Source of the DNA: Scilla litardierei
Taxonomy: Eukaryota > Streptophyta > Magnoliopsida > Asparagales > Asparagaceae
Direction: 5' to 3'
Assembly (NCBI GenBank): GCA_030789695.1
Contig: CM061138.1
Coordinates: 20,842,214-20,906,213 of the forward strand
Length of the DNA: 64,000 nt
Shown here: positions 1 through 11,302 of the stretch, in pieces
Layout: each line of letters begins with the position of its first letter
Position numbering within the stretch: position 1 is the stretch's first letter
Translations under genes and position numbers: made by a program
The notes under the pieces: generated by a model
What the model saw: only the letters and a program-made list of their open reading frames with translations
Databases searched by the model: none
What the model was told of the DNA's origin: nothing

Positions 1-257
1 GTTACTTTTCTGTCGGAGTGTGTATTGTACTATGTATTTCCGTTTCTGCATTTCCTTTTCAGTATTTCCTTTCATGTATTGGTGTGAGAGAGTGTTGGTT
101 GTTGTTGTACTTTAATTTGGACTGTAATAATGTCTGTAAGCTGGTTTGAGTGTTGTTGGTACATCTCTGCGTTGTGACTATGCTGATTTCACTGGTGAAC
201 TGCGGGACCTGCAAATAAATCAAATAAGTAACGGGCCCACGAGAGCGGGTCGTTACA
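1..257 (+). mobile_element. 3' end of a gypsy-type LTR (fragment)
   Basis: The stretch ends in GTCGTTACA, the kind of terminus seen at the 3' end of plant Ty3/gypsy LTRs that begin TGTAAC. Immediately after it, at 258, hAT transposase coding sequence begins in frame, so the LTR appears to abut or interrupt the hAT remnant. The upstream part of the LTR lies outside the window. Low-complexity T/G-rich text precedes the terminus. Inference from the terminus only; no second LTR is visible nearby. Confidence 0.4.
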
Positions 258-785
258 GGATTTCCCCATGTTGAACAAGTATCTACTGTTAAAACTAGCT
301 TAAGAACCATCTATGCTTATTATGAGGCTAAATTTGGTAATATTTCACATAATTCATCTGTGCCTGCTGTTGCTACTTCTTCTTTTTCTAGTAGGATTCG
401 ACAAATGTTAGGAAAGAAGAAACAAAAAACCGTAGATTCGGATTGTTCTGCTAGTGAACTATCCAAATATTTAGCTAATCCATTTCCCTTTTAAGAGGAA
501 GTAATGGATGATGAGCATTTTGATCTTCTTGCCTGGTGGAAAGGATATGAACCTGTTTATCCCATTCTTTTCATTATGGCACGGGATTTGGTATATGTAC
601 CTATATCTACAGTTGCTTCGGAGTATGCTTTTAGTACAGATGGTCGCGTTCTGAGCAACAAGAGATCACGGCTGAAGGAAGACATAGTTGAAGTTGTGAT
701 TTGTGCGAAGGATTGGTTCAATGCTGAAAACCGCTCACAGAACAAGAACGACCTTTCCGAAGCTTCCGAAGAAGAAGATGAGTGA
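258..785 (+). pseudogene. hAT-family transposase, C-terminal remnant with in-frame stop
   Basis: One reading frame from 258 to the TAA before 788 encodes the C-terminal end of a plant hAT transposase. The second half (504-785) carries the hAT dimerisation region: WWKGYEPVYPILFIMARDL, then a segment with SEYAFSTDGRVLSNKRSRL. The first half reads as the preceding linker (SLRTIYAYYEAKFGN, SKYLANPFPF). The frame is interrupted by TAA at 492-494, and the N-terminal zinc finger and catalytic core are absent. The LTR fragment ending at 257 marks the left break. Non-functional. Family assignment is confident; subfamily (Ac-like) is inferred. Confidence 0.8.
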
Positions 786-1129
786 TGTATTATTATTTTC
801 TTAGTTGTATTATTTTTTTTTGTTTTGGCCATTGTATGATGGGTAAGGCGGACCGACGTACGTCCCCCCTCAAAAAAGATTTTAATTAATAAAATTTAAA
901 GATTCAACCCGGGACCTTCGAGAATTTCGGGCTTAAATTATATTTTGCCATGTGTTCGTTTCTTTATTTATCTCCTTACAAATTACAATGTAATATATTT
1001 TTTAAAATTATTATATAATTACAATTTACTATCTATTAATAGGTATACATATAGAATAGATAGTAAATAGTAGGTAGATATTATTTTAAAAGTTGTTTGA
1101 ATTTTTTAGATTTTTAATATTTATTTAGA

Positions 1130-1277
1130 AATTTTAAAGTTTTTTAATTTTTTTAAATAATGGGCCGGCCCGGGCCCGGGCTTAGCCGGGCCGCGGACCA
1201 AGCTTCCGGCCCCCCAGACAGAGTCCGGGACGGGCCGGCCCGTGGCCCGGTTAAGGCCCGGCCCGATGGACACCTTG
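1130..1277 (+). mobile_element. Probable hAT 3' subterminal region and terminal end
   Basis: About 350 bp downstream of the transposase stop lies a very GC-rich block (roughly 1160-1268) full of GGGCC/GGCCC words, ending GGCCCGATGGACACC. Plant Ac-like hAT elements often have such GGCCC-rich subterminal regions and ends reading outward as a short TIR with GGTGTCCATCGGGCC. I therefore read this as the 3' end of the same hAT copy. The 5' TIR is not in the window, so the TSD cannot be tested. Confidence 0.45.
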
Positions 1278-1787
1278 AGGTATCGATACCCACAAGAGAA
1301 ATGCTTGAATAGCAAAATTTAGATATTTTTGCCTCATTTTCATCGACAATTTCTTCTACCTATCATAGCCAATATCCAAAAAAATGTGCATCTTGTCATC
1401 TTGGTGTTCTTAATGTGGAAATTTGGTATGTTGCCACTAATCAAGCCATGCACAAAGGAATCTGACTGACCTGCACCAATGAGATGAACACAATTTCCAA
1501 CGACTCGAATTTCTCACTTTCCAGGGCAAGCCGGGCCGTGGAGGGGAGCAGGAGGACTTGAACTACCCTTGCCATCCAAGCTCATCTAACGACTTGGTTG
1601 AGGCATTATCAATAAAACAATTCAACTAAACAAACTCCTCAACTTATTTTGGCTTCTATTTTAACTAAGCTAACATATTTTTGACGAGCTGACACATCTT
1701 CGACAAATGTACTCCTAGAGGGCATTTGATCAGTCCACTCTCCCACTTATTTTTACTAAAGTGTACAAGCTCACAGATCAACTCAGC
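1278..1787. other. No recognised feature
   Basis: Non-coding AT-rich DNA with no long ORF. A GC-richer patch near 1520-1560 (AGCCGGGCCGTGGAGGGG) is isolated and I cannot assign it. Confidence 0.4.
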
Positions 1788-2180
1788 AAGTCCATTGTAA
1801 GGCGGGTGAAACTCCACGCAGACGGCCCTACTTCTCACCGGGCGTAAGTCGAGGAGCCACTCTCCTCATCACCGAACGAACAAAGTCCGCTGTAAGGCTG
1901 GGTGCCACTCCCCCAGCGGGCCGACCTGCTTCTCATCGGATATAAGTTGAGGGGACACTACCCTCGCCATCGAACGAACAAAGTCTGTCTTAAGGCTGGG
2001 TGCCACTCCCCAGTGGACCGACCTGCTTCTCGTCAGACATATGTCGAGGGGCCACTCCCACACCACAAGTCTGTCGTAAAGCTGGAGGTCACTCCCCCAG
2101 CAGGCCGACCTGCTTCTCAATGGATTGGACGTAAGTCGAGGGGCCTTCCCACTGTCACCGAACAAACAAAGACTCATCGG
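1788..2180 (+). repeat. Four degenerate tandem repeats (about 88-100 bp) in an LTR U3
   Basis: Four diverged units begin near 1788, 1880, 1980 and 2068, each with a version of AAGTCYGTCGTAAGGCTGGG followed by CACTCCCC..GGCCGACCTGCTTCTC and a GTCGAGGGGCCACT tail. Such U3 repeats are common in plant gypsy LTRs. The ORFs that run through them on both strands are by-products of the repetition. Confidence 0.6.
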
Positions 2181-2800
2181 GTCGACCAATTATTGTCCCT
2201 AGCAGACTACACAAGCCAACATAAGCATACAAAAGGAGCCACTTTTATCTCTCATGCCACATCACCCAACCTCAACCTCTGCATCGGTTGAGTTTGGGAG
2301 ATGGGGGCCATTGTCACGCCAATTATGACATACTTTCATCCAGTAATTATGGCCATCAATCCAGCAACTATGGCCCGACTTCATGGCCATTAATCCAGAT
2401 GCTTTCCATTAGTGCGGCATCATCAATGTCGACAATAACTTCCCAACATTACCTCGGACATTAGAAGGGCTCACCTATATGAAGGCCGAGAGGCAACAGG
2501 CAGAAGAGGGAGATCCAACATTGAGGTAGCCTAAACACTCAATACATATTCCACCAAAACTCCTTATTCTCTCTCCGCATGGTTCAATCAAATGACTAGC
2601 GGACAACCTCCCAACAGGTCAGACCTAGCCCCACCAAGCCACCTTTTGAGTCAGCCATTGACTTAAGCATCGCCAGGAATTTGGTCGGACCTCAGACCCG
2701 ATCCCCTGATGATATTCTCATGTCACAGATAACGAGAGAGATAGCCCGATCCCGGCTTCCTTAGCACAGATCAGAGCCCCGCCAACCGGGGGATGGTTCG
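1788..2800 (+). mobile_element. Tat-like Ty3/gypsy LTR remnant
   Basis: The tandem repeats are followed by a TATATGAAGGCCGAGAGGC block (about 2477; TATA/early R-like), an ACTCCTTATTCTCTC-like segment, and GAGTCAGCCATTGACTTAAGCATCG near 2651-2675. The last word is characteristic of the R/U5 part of Tat/Ogre-type gypsy LTRs. A related word occurs inverted near 55488-55512. Exact ends, PBS and any gag are not visible, so this is a solo or truncated LTR. Confidence 0.45.
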
Positions 2801-3662
2801 TCCAATCGTCCACCTGATGCATGGCCTGGCTACCCCAACCAGGTTCATTCAACAACATTTATACTTATTTGATGTGCGGATTTATTCTGTAACAGGTATT
2901 ACCGGACGAGTCAGGTGCATGAGAACCAGATTGGTAATGATTCAAAGTCTTGGTCTCATGTCAGGTAGATGCTTCCTTAATCGGAGCAATCAAAGAAGCA
3001 GTAGCTTGGACTTGACTAACCATAGGTAGAGGGCAAAGAAAATGTGTTCTTCATCAAGAGAAAAAAGTTGAGATTGAAGGACCTCTTCAAGCGAACTTAG
3101 GTGTCCTTGCTAGCAACCCGAACTGTTAAACTAGATTTAAATGATATGAATGTGGGCATCAGGGATTGACAAGGGAACCAGTTAGGCTTGATGTAATTAT
3201 GGAGCAGCTGGACTAGGTTGTCCAAGACTGACATGGAGGGAGACGATGGAAAAAATATATATGGTGATTTCCAGGGAAACAGACGAGGTTGTCTTTTACA
3301 GGTATGAATGGAGAAAAATGATTCGTGTATCAGACCTGGTAAGTTTGTGGGGAGAGAAGTTTTTGCTGTCCTAATTTGGCTTTAGGAATGCTGATCTATG
3401 GCTGGCAAATTAACTCCATGATGCCTTGGCTCAGTTTTTCAGTCTTTGTTTGATGTGGGCAACGCTGTGAAAGTAAAAGCCAGACAAGTAAACTTGTTGC
3501 AAGGTTATTGTTTTCAGCTTGTTGCAATGTTATTATTTTCAGGATAAAAAACACTTTATAATCCCCATGTGTATCATGTTCATTTGGTAATTATAATATT
3601 GCAAAGTGTTTCTCTCTCGAATTTCAAGAAGCAAATGCCGCCAAAATATTACTGCACTTTTG
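2801..3662. other. No recognised feature
   Basis: No convincing coding sequence. The short ORF at 2793-3029 has no recognisable motif and probably continues retroelement leader sequence. The DNA just left of 3668 is the target into which the copia element inserted. Confidence 0.4.
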
Positions 3663-3667
3663 GAAAT

Positions 3668-3791
3668 TGTAGAAAGTTGGGGGAAAATGTGATTAGCCTC
3701 CAAAGTGAGGCTATCACTTCTATTTATATGATTTCACACTTTCTTTACACACACACCCAATTTACTCCTCACACACACACATTACTCAATA
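3668..3791 (-). repeat. 3' LTR of the copia element (124 bp)
   Basis: Identical to 8767-8890. It includes the (AC)n-rich stretch TTTACACACACACCC and ends ACTCAATA on the plus strand. GAAAT at 3663-3667 is the left copy of the target duplication. Confidence 0.95.
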
Positions 3792-3800
3792 CTCCCCCTC
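3792..3800 (-). other. Polypurine tract of the copia element
   Basis: The minus strand reads GAGGGGGAG immediately before the 3' LTR. The polyprotein's TGA stop (3799-3801) overlaps its first bases, so coding sequence runs right up to the plus-strand primer site. Confidence 0.85.
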
Positions 3801-5829
3801 AAGATGAGCAAAAGATATTTATCATGCCCATCTTGTTACAAGCATCCTCCACTCCTTTAGAGCTCAACCCCTTCGTAAGGCAATCTGCTAGTTGCTGTCC
3901 AGAGCTAATGTAGGAGATCTCCAACTGTTTCTTGTCCAGTCTCTCTTTAATGAAGAACCTGTCAATCTCTATGTGCTTCGTTCTATCATGTTGCACTGGG
4001 TTGTTGGCAATATTAATTGCAGACTTGTTATCACACAACAACTGCAATGGTCCTTCTCTCAGCAGGCGTAGCTCATGTAGAAGTGATCTCAACCAGATCA
4101 TCTCACAAGTACTAAGCACCATAGCACGATACTCTGCCTCTGCAGTGGAACGAGCCACCAAATCCTGCTTCTTGCTGCGCCAAGAGACCAAGTTGCCCCC
4201 AACAAACACACAGTAGCCTGAGGTCGATCTCCTATCATCCAAGCAACTGGCCCAATCTGCATCACAGTAGCCTGTCACATTCATGTGACCATGACTACCA
4301 AATAATATGCCTTTTCCTGGACTATTCTTCAGATACCTCAGTATCCTGAAGACTGCCTCCATATGTCCAGTCCTAGGATCATGCATGTACCTACTTACCA
4401 CACTGATAGCATAGGCAATGTCAGGTCTGGTATGGCATAAGTAGATGAGGCGTCCAACAAGTCTCTGGTACCTCTCTTTGTCCACTGGCTCCCCTGATTG
4501 TGAATGCAACTTATGATTCTGATCAATAGGAGTAACTGCTGGACGACACCCCAACATACCTGTCTCAGCCAGAAGATCCAGTGCATACTTTCTCTGTGAG
4601 AGAACTATACCCTTCCTGGACCTGGCAATCTCCAGTCCAAGGAAGTATCCCAACTGTCCAAGGTCCTTGACCTCAAACTCTCTCGCCAACCTCACCTTCA
4701 AGTGAGAGATTCCCTCTTCATCATCTCCAGTGATAATAATGTCATCAACATACACAGCCAAAAGAGTGATCCGCTGCCCTGAATGTCTATAGAACACAGT
4801 ATGATCACCATTACTCTGCTTGTAGCCCATGGTGATGACTGCACGCCTGAACCTGTCGAACCATGCCCTTGGAGATTGCTTCAGCCCATACAAAGACTTG
4901 TCCAGTCTACACACCTTTCCCACCGTCTGTTGTGTGCCAAAGCCAGGTGGAACCTCCATGTATACTTCCTCCTGTAAGTCTCCATGCAAGAAGGCATTCT
5001 TTACATCCAACTGATGCAATTTCCATCCAAAATTCGCTGCACAGGATATCAGTACTCTCACAGTACTCATCTTTGCCACTGGGGCAAATGTCTCATCATA
5101 ATCGATCCCATAAGTCTGACTGTAACCCTTGGCAACCAGCCTCGCCTTGTACCTGTCCACCTTCCCTTCTGCAGTTTGCTTTACTGTGAATACACACTTG
5201 CAGCCCACAGCCTTCTTCCCTGCTGGAAGTGAGACAAGTCTCCATGTCTTGTTCTTCTCCAGTGCCTCAAGTTCTTCGAGCATTGCTTTCTTCCACTGGG
5301 GATGTTGCTTTGCCACTCGCCAATCACTTGGTATAGGGATAGACTGTAAGGATGCAATGATAGCCCTATATGCAGGTGTAAGAGAAGCGTAGGAGACATG
5401 ATTAGCAATATCAGTCTCATATCCATACCGTACAGGAGGCCTGCCGGCATTGATACGAGGCTCCCTACGAGATGCAAGTGGAAGATCTAAACTAGAGGAA
5501 GGCAAAGAAAGGTTACCATCCGTGGTAGGAGAGGAAGGCAGTAAGGAGGTCGGGACTCGAGCAGGCGTGATAGACTGATCAACCTCGACATGGGGCAGTG
5601 GAGCTAGTGGTTCTTCAGTGGGGAAGATGTCTTCTTGTTGTCCTCCATCGCCATGACTATCCTTCTGTCTCCTGCTATATTTCCTGCCGTACAGCCTGTC
5701 TTCCTCCTCTTCCACCAAGGTCCTTCCTTCCTCCCTGCTATCAGGACCAGTACCAGTAGCCCTGACAGGGCATGGTATAAGTCCAACCACTACCCTCCTG
5801 TCATCAGTCTCCCCCTCTCGACCAACTCC
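3799..5829 (-). pseudogene. Copia polyprotein, 3' part: reverse transcriptase and RNase H
   Basis: Continuation, in the same frame, of the polyprotein interrupted at 5830-5832. The RT domain starts near 5280 with a segment reading WRLVSLPAGKKAVGCKCVF, followed by RYKARLVAKGYSQTYGIDY, QLDVKNAFLHGDLQEEVYM and the catalytic YVDD near 4745-4756. The RNase H domain (about 4290-4000) has DADWASCLDDRRSTSGY and STAEAEYRA. The last codon is followed directly by TGA and the PPT. A GTG at 5788-5790 opens the longest stop-free stretch after the break, but nothing suggests independent initiation there. RT and RNase H look intact, so the protein would be functional only if the upstream stop were read through. 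Confidence 0.92.
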
Positions 5830-8313
5830 TCATGTGCTTGGAGAGGCCCCAGTATCAAATACTGATGTAGAATCTGTCAGTCCTCCATAAAACGGTTCAG
5901 TCTCCCTGAACGTCACATCCATGCTCACAAACAGCTTTCTTTCTGAGGGACTCCAACACCTGTAGCCTTTCTGATTTGAAGGATACCCAACAAATATACA
6001 TTTAATTGCCCGAGCATCCAGCTTCCCCACAGAGGGTCTATGATCCCTCACAAAGCATGTGCATCCGAACACTTTTGGTGGAACTACGAAAGTGTTCTTT
6101 CCCATAAGAATCTCACATGGAGACTTCATACCAAGGATCCGTGAAGGCATCCTGTTGATAAGATATGTGGCTGTCATCACTGCTTCACTCCACAATATCT
6201 TAGGTACATTCATGGTGAGCATGAGTGACCTAGTTACCTCCAACAAGTGTCTATTTTTTCTTTCAGCAACTCCGTTCTGTTGGGGGGTGTTGGGGCAGGT
6301 GGTTTGATGAGTTATCCCACTCTCAGATAGGTAAGATGCAAACTCCCTGTTTACATACTCAGTCCCATTATCCGTTCTCAAGACACGGATCCTGGCCTCA
6401 TACATGTTCCTGACACTTCTATGGAAGTCCTGAAAGCACTTCAGCGCTTCGCCTTTGTTTTTCATCATATAAAGCCATGTCATCCGAGAGTGACAATCTA
6501 TGAAGGTGATAAACCACCTGAACCCACTCACTGAAGTCACTGGGCAGGGCCCCCAAACATCTGAGTGAATAAGATGAAACTTCTCTACACTCCTCATCCC
6601 TACACTAGGATATGACGTCCTAGTGTGTTTCCCAAATTCACATGCATCACATGTCAAATTCATTTCATTCACTCCATTTAAAATATCGGGATACATTTTA
6701 CTCAAAATATCAAAGGGCAAGTGCCCCAACTGACAATGCAACAAAAGTACATCCCTTTCCTTCTCTCCACCAACGACAGCCAGTGCAGCATCCCCACTAG
6801 CTCTGTCAAGATACCACAGTCCATCACGCCTGACGCCAGTCCCAAGCCTCCTCCCAGTCTTCCTTTCCTGCAACACACAATGAGTAGAGTCAAAAGTAAT
6901 GCTACAGTCGAGATCATCAACAATAGAGCCAACAGATAAGAGGTTGACTGGAAATGATGGGACGTGAAGGACAGAAGAGAGGCGTATGGAGGGAGTGCAC
7001 TGAATAGTACCAGTCCCTCTAATGGGTTGGGATGTGCCATCAGCTGTCTGAACGGTTTCATGAATGGAATGTGGTGTATATGTGGAAAATTGTCTATATG
7101 CTCCTGACACATGACTAGATGCACCTGAGTCAATAATCCACTCTATATGATCTCTACATGAAAGGGCTAATCGGTTACCTGAGCCTGTGTGAGCGAAGTG
7201 GGCAAAGTTACCGAATGGCGAGGCAATATCCCCAGTCTGGTCTGCATGGCTCTCCGAGCTCTCAGTAGTAGACCTGGACTGTCTCCGCTGCTCTAGGTCT
7301 GACGCCTCAGCTGGCGTAGCCTCAATCATCACTGTCTCCTGTCGTCCATCAGCGGTAGCAAAGTTGGCCCGTGGGCCACCACGACCTCGTCCACGGCCTC
7401 CACGGCCCCAACGACCTCCTCCTCTGCCTCCAGTGCCACGTCCTCGTCCACTGCCCTTCTGTGGGCAGTTGAAGCTCAGGTGCCCCTTCACCCCACATGT
7501 GTAGCACTCTCGATCCTCGCTCACTACTGCCACTGGGGGTACAGCCAGTGCAGCCCGAGTGACCTGAGTACCCTCATCCTTCATAACCCTCAGTCTGGTC
7601 TCCTCCTGTGCCATTGCAGCTATGGCCTCCTCCAGGGATGGGATGGAGGATAGGTGGCACATACTCGCCCTCCTGGCCTCAAAGTCTCCATTCAGGTTCC
7701 TCAGAAAGTGTGTCACACGCCTACGCTCCACCCACTTCCTGTGTATCGCAGCGCTCCTAGGATCAGGTAGGTCAATAGGGTCATAGTGATCTAACTCTGA
7801 CCAAAGCCTTTTCAACTCCGCAGAGTAGGCTAGAATAGTCATCTCCCCCTGCTTCAAGGTGTCGACCTTGCCCTGAACCTCCATCATGAGCATCACATTC
7901 CCTGCTCCTGAGTACATTTTCTCCACCATACTCCAAATCCCCGCAGCACTCTCTATGGCCTCCACCATCCCAGCAATGGGTGGAACCATCGATGTCATCA
8001 ACCAAGCAGCCACCAGTGAGTTGGTGGTGCTCCAGACTTTCCAATCATCCACATCCTTGTCCAGCGGTTCCTTGCATGAACCCAGAACGACTCCTTCTAA
8101 CCTCTTCGACCTCAGAATGAGAAGCACCCTCCTGGACCAACTGAGGTAATTCTTCGTCCCTTCCAATTTCACATCATTGGGCATCAATTCCAGCTTCTGC
8201 ACGGGACGTGAAGGCGTCGATCCACTCGAGGATCCCAACTCCTTCGAAGCAAGTAGCTTCGTTATCTCCCCGATGAAGGCCTTCATGTCCGCTGAAGTAA
8301 GGTTGTCCCCCAT
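5830..8313 (-). pseudogene. Copia polyprotein, 5' part: gag, protease, integrase, ending at premature TGA
   Basis: 828 codons from ATG at 8313 to TGA at 5830-5832. Gag occupies roughly residues 30-260, followed by a CCHC zinc knuckle (CYTCGVKGHLSFNC, about 269-283) and an RG-rich linker. The aspartic protease motif is WIIDSGASSHVSG (about 391-403). The GAG-pre-integrase His/Cys cluster lies near 522-560. Integrase DDE residues fall in LIHSDVWGP (about 583), LRTDNGTEY (about 645) and QQNGVAERKNRH (about 676-687). The next in-frame reading continues without loss past the TGA, and a C-to-T change at a CpG would explain it. ATG 8313 is the first in-frame start downstream of a 453-bp leader. Confidence 0.93.
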
Positions 8314-8754
8314 CTCTTCAGATCCGCAGATCTCTCCTTTCTCCCTCCTTAGATCCGCAGATCTACTTCTCCTTCTCCTCTTCTAGGTCATACCCTAACC
8401 GTAAACCTATGGAGTCCTTTTCATGGCTCTACCATAGATCTAGGGTTAGGGTTTTTTTGGGATTCCCTTTTTGTGGCTAGGTAGGGCTTTGTGGGGCTAG
8501 AAGAGGACTTGAGAGAGGAGAAGAAGGCTATCGGCAGCGGCGGAAGCTGGCGGCGGCAGCGGCGGAAGCTGGCGGCGGCAGCAGCTGCGGCGGCTGGCGG
8601 CTGCGGCAGGCGCAGCGGCAGCGCGCAGCAGCGGCGCACGCGGCAGCGGCGGGCGCAGCGGCAGCGGCGGCGCGCTGCGGCAGCGGGCGGCGGCAAGCAG
8701 CGGCGGCGCGTGGGAGGGGCTAGGGGTTTGGGTTTTAGGGTTTTAGGGTTTTTA
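8314..8754 (-). other. Copia leader (5' UTR) with GCGGC repeats
   Basis: Between the PBS and the gag ATG. The part at 8530-8710 is built from GCGGCGGCAGCGG-like words, so it yields long spurious Arg/Ala-rich ORFs on both strands. A TTTAGGG-like patch (8735-8752) is part of this leader and is not telomeric. Confidence 0.75.
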
Positions 8755-8766
8755 GCTCTGATACCA
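8755..8766 (-). other. Primer binding site (initiator tRNA-Met type)
   Basis: The minus strand reads TGGTATCAGAGC directly after the 5' LTR end. This is the standard plant copia PBS complementary to the 3' end of initiator tRNA-Met. Confidence 0.92.
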
Positions 8767-8890
8767 TGTAGAAAGTTGGGGGAAAATGTGATTAGCCTCC
8801 AAAGTGAGGCTATCACTTCTATTTATATGATTTCACACTTTCTTTACACACACACCCAATTTACTCCTCACACACACACATTACTCAATA
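8767..8890 (-). repeat. 5' LTR of the copia element (124 bp)
   Basis: Identical to 3668-3791. It is followed on the plus strand by GAAAT (8891-8895), the right copy of the target duplication. Confidence 0.95.
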
Positions 8891-8895
8891 GAAAT

Positions 8896-10860
8896 TGACC
8901 ATGCATCATGTCTGAGACACTAATTTGTATCGTGGTCCTTGATGTTGTGCACCGTATATATTCTGGCATTTTGAAGATGACAAATGGAATATCTAAAGAA
9001 AATCAGACATCATGCATGTCTCCGGGAGCTAGCAATGTCTATATTTACTGTCAACTACTTTGCTCTGGCTACTAGTAGCTAAAGAGTTGTGCAATTTGCT
9101 GCATTCAGTGTGAATTTAACTTACTCAGTTAAATATGCTTAGCTTATTGTATATGGGTTGTAAGCATAGTTATTTCATCATAAAGAATGTATGTAAATAA
9201 GAAAACTTACTGTTGGATTGGTATCTGAAAAGATACTCAACCTCATCAGCAGACTGTAGTCCAGAGCATTTCATAATCTAACCTCATCAGCAGATTGGTA
9301 TCACATCATGGGCTTGTTATATTATGAGAGCAGTGTCCACACAGCAACAGTCATGTGATTCTTGGTTTGAAAAGGAAACTACGTATACAAACATATGCTC
9401 ACGCTGCTTGAACTTTTCCTGTCTTTATCTGTGTGGGCATGTGAGCATATCTTTCTACGGGATTCTTCTCATCGCTTATCCATCTTTGGTTCAATGTATC
9501 TGTTTGTAACACTCACATGGCTACCATAGTTATGTCCATTAGCTACAAGATAACTTCAAGAATTTTATTAAACTTTGTTGACTTGCTTGTGTGTAGCAAA
9601 TAAAGTAATTAGCGCAACTGAATGATCTGAAATACCATCAGCCATCGTCAGGTCAACTCAGGGCTCTTAAAGTTACTTTGCAATTGGTTTATCAGATTGA
9701 AATTTGTGCTTGTCCAAGTCAAACTTGTTAAGCAAATTGTGTGAGGTGCACATTAGTGACTCAACCAAATTTGTGCAAGTTATGCTCAAAAAGTTTATTT
9801 GAACTTTTGCAAATGTGGACAACGTATCTTATGCCTCTTTCTAATTTTTAAGTCCATATTTCAATTGGTCTCCAGATTGGATATCCGGTCTGTTTCATTT
9901 ATATGTTACCCCTTGTGAATGCATCTTAATCAATATGGAAGTTGCTGCTGCCATTTTTGTTGTTATTGTTGTCGACAGACACAATCTAACATTAAGACCC
10001 GTTGTCTTAACTCCCAAGTCTTTCTGCAGTACTACGAAGAGGCAAACCAATGTAACTGGATGTTTGTGTGGATCATTATTCTGAACTGAGGCTCGCATGG
10101 GAAATGGAGTGTTGTTTTCTCAAGTATCACAGTTTCAACACATAATTAATCTTGCTATTTCCCTCGCCTGTGGATACATATGTCTTTTATCAAGTGAATG
10201 ATTGGATCAAGTTAGACATATCAATTCTTATCCATTCTTTTGGGTTCGACGTATCAATTTCTAATGCTCACATGCAAGTTATTTTTATTAGCTAACTATA
10301 GGTTCTGACTTCAACATTTGTTAAAATTTCCCTTGATATAACTAACAAAGTAGCACCCCAGATATAGCTGTTTATGTGTTTGATTAAATTAAATATATTT
10401 TATAGTTTGTCCCATTGTTCATAATAGCTTCAATTGGTTGAATCGGTTGTTGCCTGAGGAATCTGCGGCGGATATGGTATTAAAATAACAGCGAACGGAT
10501 ACTGTATGCTTTACTGACTTCACATGTGTGTCAGAGTGTTATAATTTTCATTATTGGGTCATATGAAGTTTTTTAAATGAAAAGAAAAGCCTAATCTTGT
10601 AATTACTGGGTCACTGAAAATCTTCCTTACATGAGCTAGGATTGCCTGCTGCTGGTATAGTATATATTTAAAAATTAACTGCCATCGCAGCGTTTAACTT
10701 TGAATACCAGATTGTCGCCTTCAACTGATGGAAAACATTCATCAGCTTTGTAATCTCCCTAGTCTGATCCTTGATCGTCGACAAACTATAATTTATAGCA
10801 ATTTGAGAGGTTACAAGAACAATCTATGTCAACACAACTATGATGGGAAAAAAGAATCTT
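8896..10860. other. Unassigned non-coding DNA
   Basis: AT-rich sequence without an ORF that I can defend. The ORFs of 61-67 codons here show no motif. No repeat structure stood out on reading. Confidence 0.4.
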
Positions 10861-10887
10861 AGGACTTAAATGAATAAAATATTCTGT

Positions 10888-11160
10888 TTACGCAAAATTG
10901 GGAGTACAGACAACGCAGGCTAAGAGGAGGATGGTGGATGCAGCCGCAGCATCCTCCTTGTCGCCATAGCAGCTCCTCTTGAACTTGCAGGCCTTCTGGA
11001 GTCTCGTCACTTCGTGCTTCGTCTCCTTCCCCTTCTCGTTCGGTTGACCCTTCTTCATGGACTCCTGCTTCCTGAGCATACACTCCTCTATTTTGTACAC
11101 CATTTCCACTCTTAAAAATAGGAAGTAAAATAAGAACTTGATCATGGGAGGCAAGCTCAC
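10888..11160 (-). CDS. Small hypothetical ORF, possibly a terminal exon
   Basis: I do not recognise this protein. The last ~72 codons (about 11100 to 10888) have a protein-like composition: a charged segment (MLRKQESMKKGQPNEKGKE), a Cys-containing basic patch (ACKFKRSCYGDKED) and a hydrophobic Ala/Leu/Cys-rich tail ending in TPNFA. A pyrimidine-poor AG just upstream (about 11115) could be a splice acceptor, so it may be the last exon of a lost or distant gene. A 35-bp piece of the same coding sequence (RKQESMKKGQ) recurs in the opposite orientation at 15608-15643. Function unknown; it could be a pseudogene fragment. Confidence 0.25.
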   Translation of the reverse strand: MSLPPMIKFLFYFLFLRVEMVYKIEECMLRKQESMKKGQPNEKGKETKHEVTRLQKACKFKRSCYGDKEDAAAASTILLLACVVCTPNFA

Positions 11161-11302
11161 ATTGTTCTCCTTTTATAGAGGACATAAGCTTTATTAACAG
11201 TTTCTTGGATAACAGTAGGCTTAGATGATTCATCAATTTAGTTACTTTTCTGTTGTGTGTGTGTTTGTGTGTGTGTGTTGTGTGAGTGTGTGTGTGATTT
11301 GA

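Larger units (their letters stand above)
3663..8895 (-). mobile_element. Near-complete Ty1/copia retrotransposon with identical LTRs
   Basis: Element body 3668-8890, transcribed on the minus strand. Two 124-bp LTRs (3668-3791, 8767-8890) are identical in my base-by-base comparison. They are flanked by the 5-bp target duplication GAAAT at 3663-3667 and 8891-8895. The PBS (8755-8766) abuts the 5' LTR and the PPT (3792-3800) abuts the 3' LTR. Inside lies one gag-PR-IN-RT-RH reading frame, 8313 to 3799, broken only by TGA at 5830-5832. Domain order with integrase before reverse transcriptase identifies Ty1/copia. Identical LTRs imply a recent insertion. The LTRs are short for a full-length copia element, and the minus-strand 5' terminus reads TATTG rather than the usual TG. 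Confidence 0.95.

Noticed and set aside
8735..8752. TTTAGGG-like telomeric repeat
   Set aside because: Only two or three imperfect units, inside the copia leader between the gag start and the PBS; part of the element's 5' UTR.
8421..8898. Arg/Ala-rich ORFs on both strands
   Set aside because: Produced by GCGGC repeats in the copia leader; cross the PBS and LTR; no motif.
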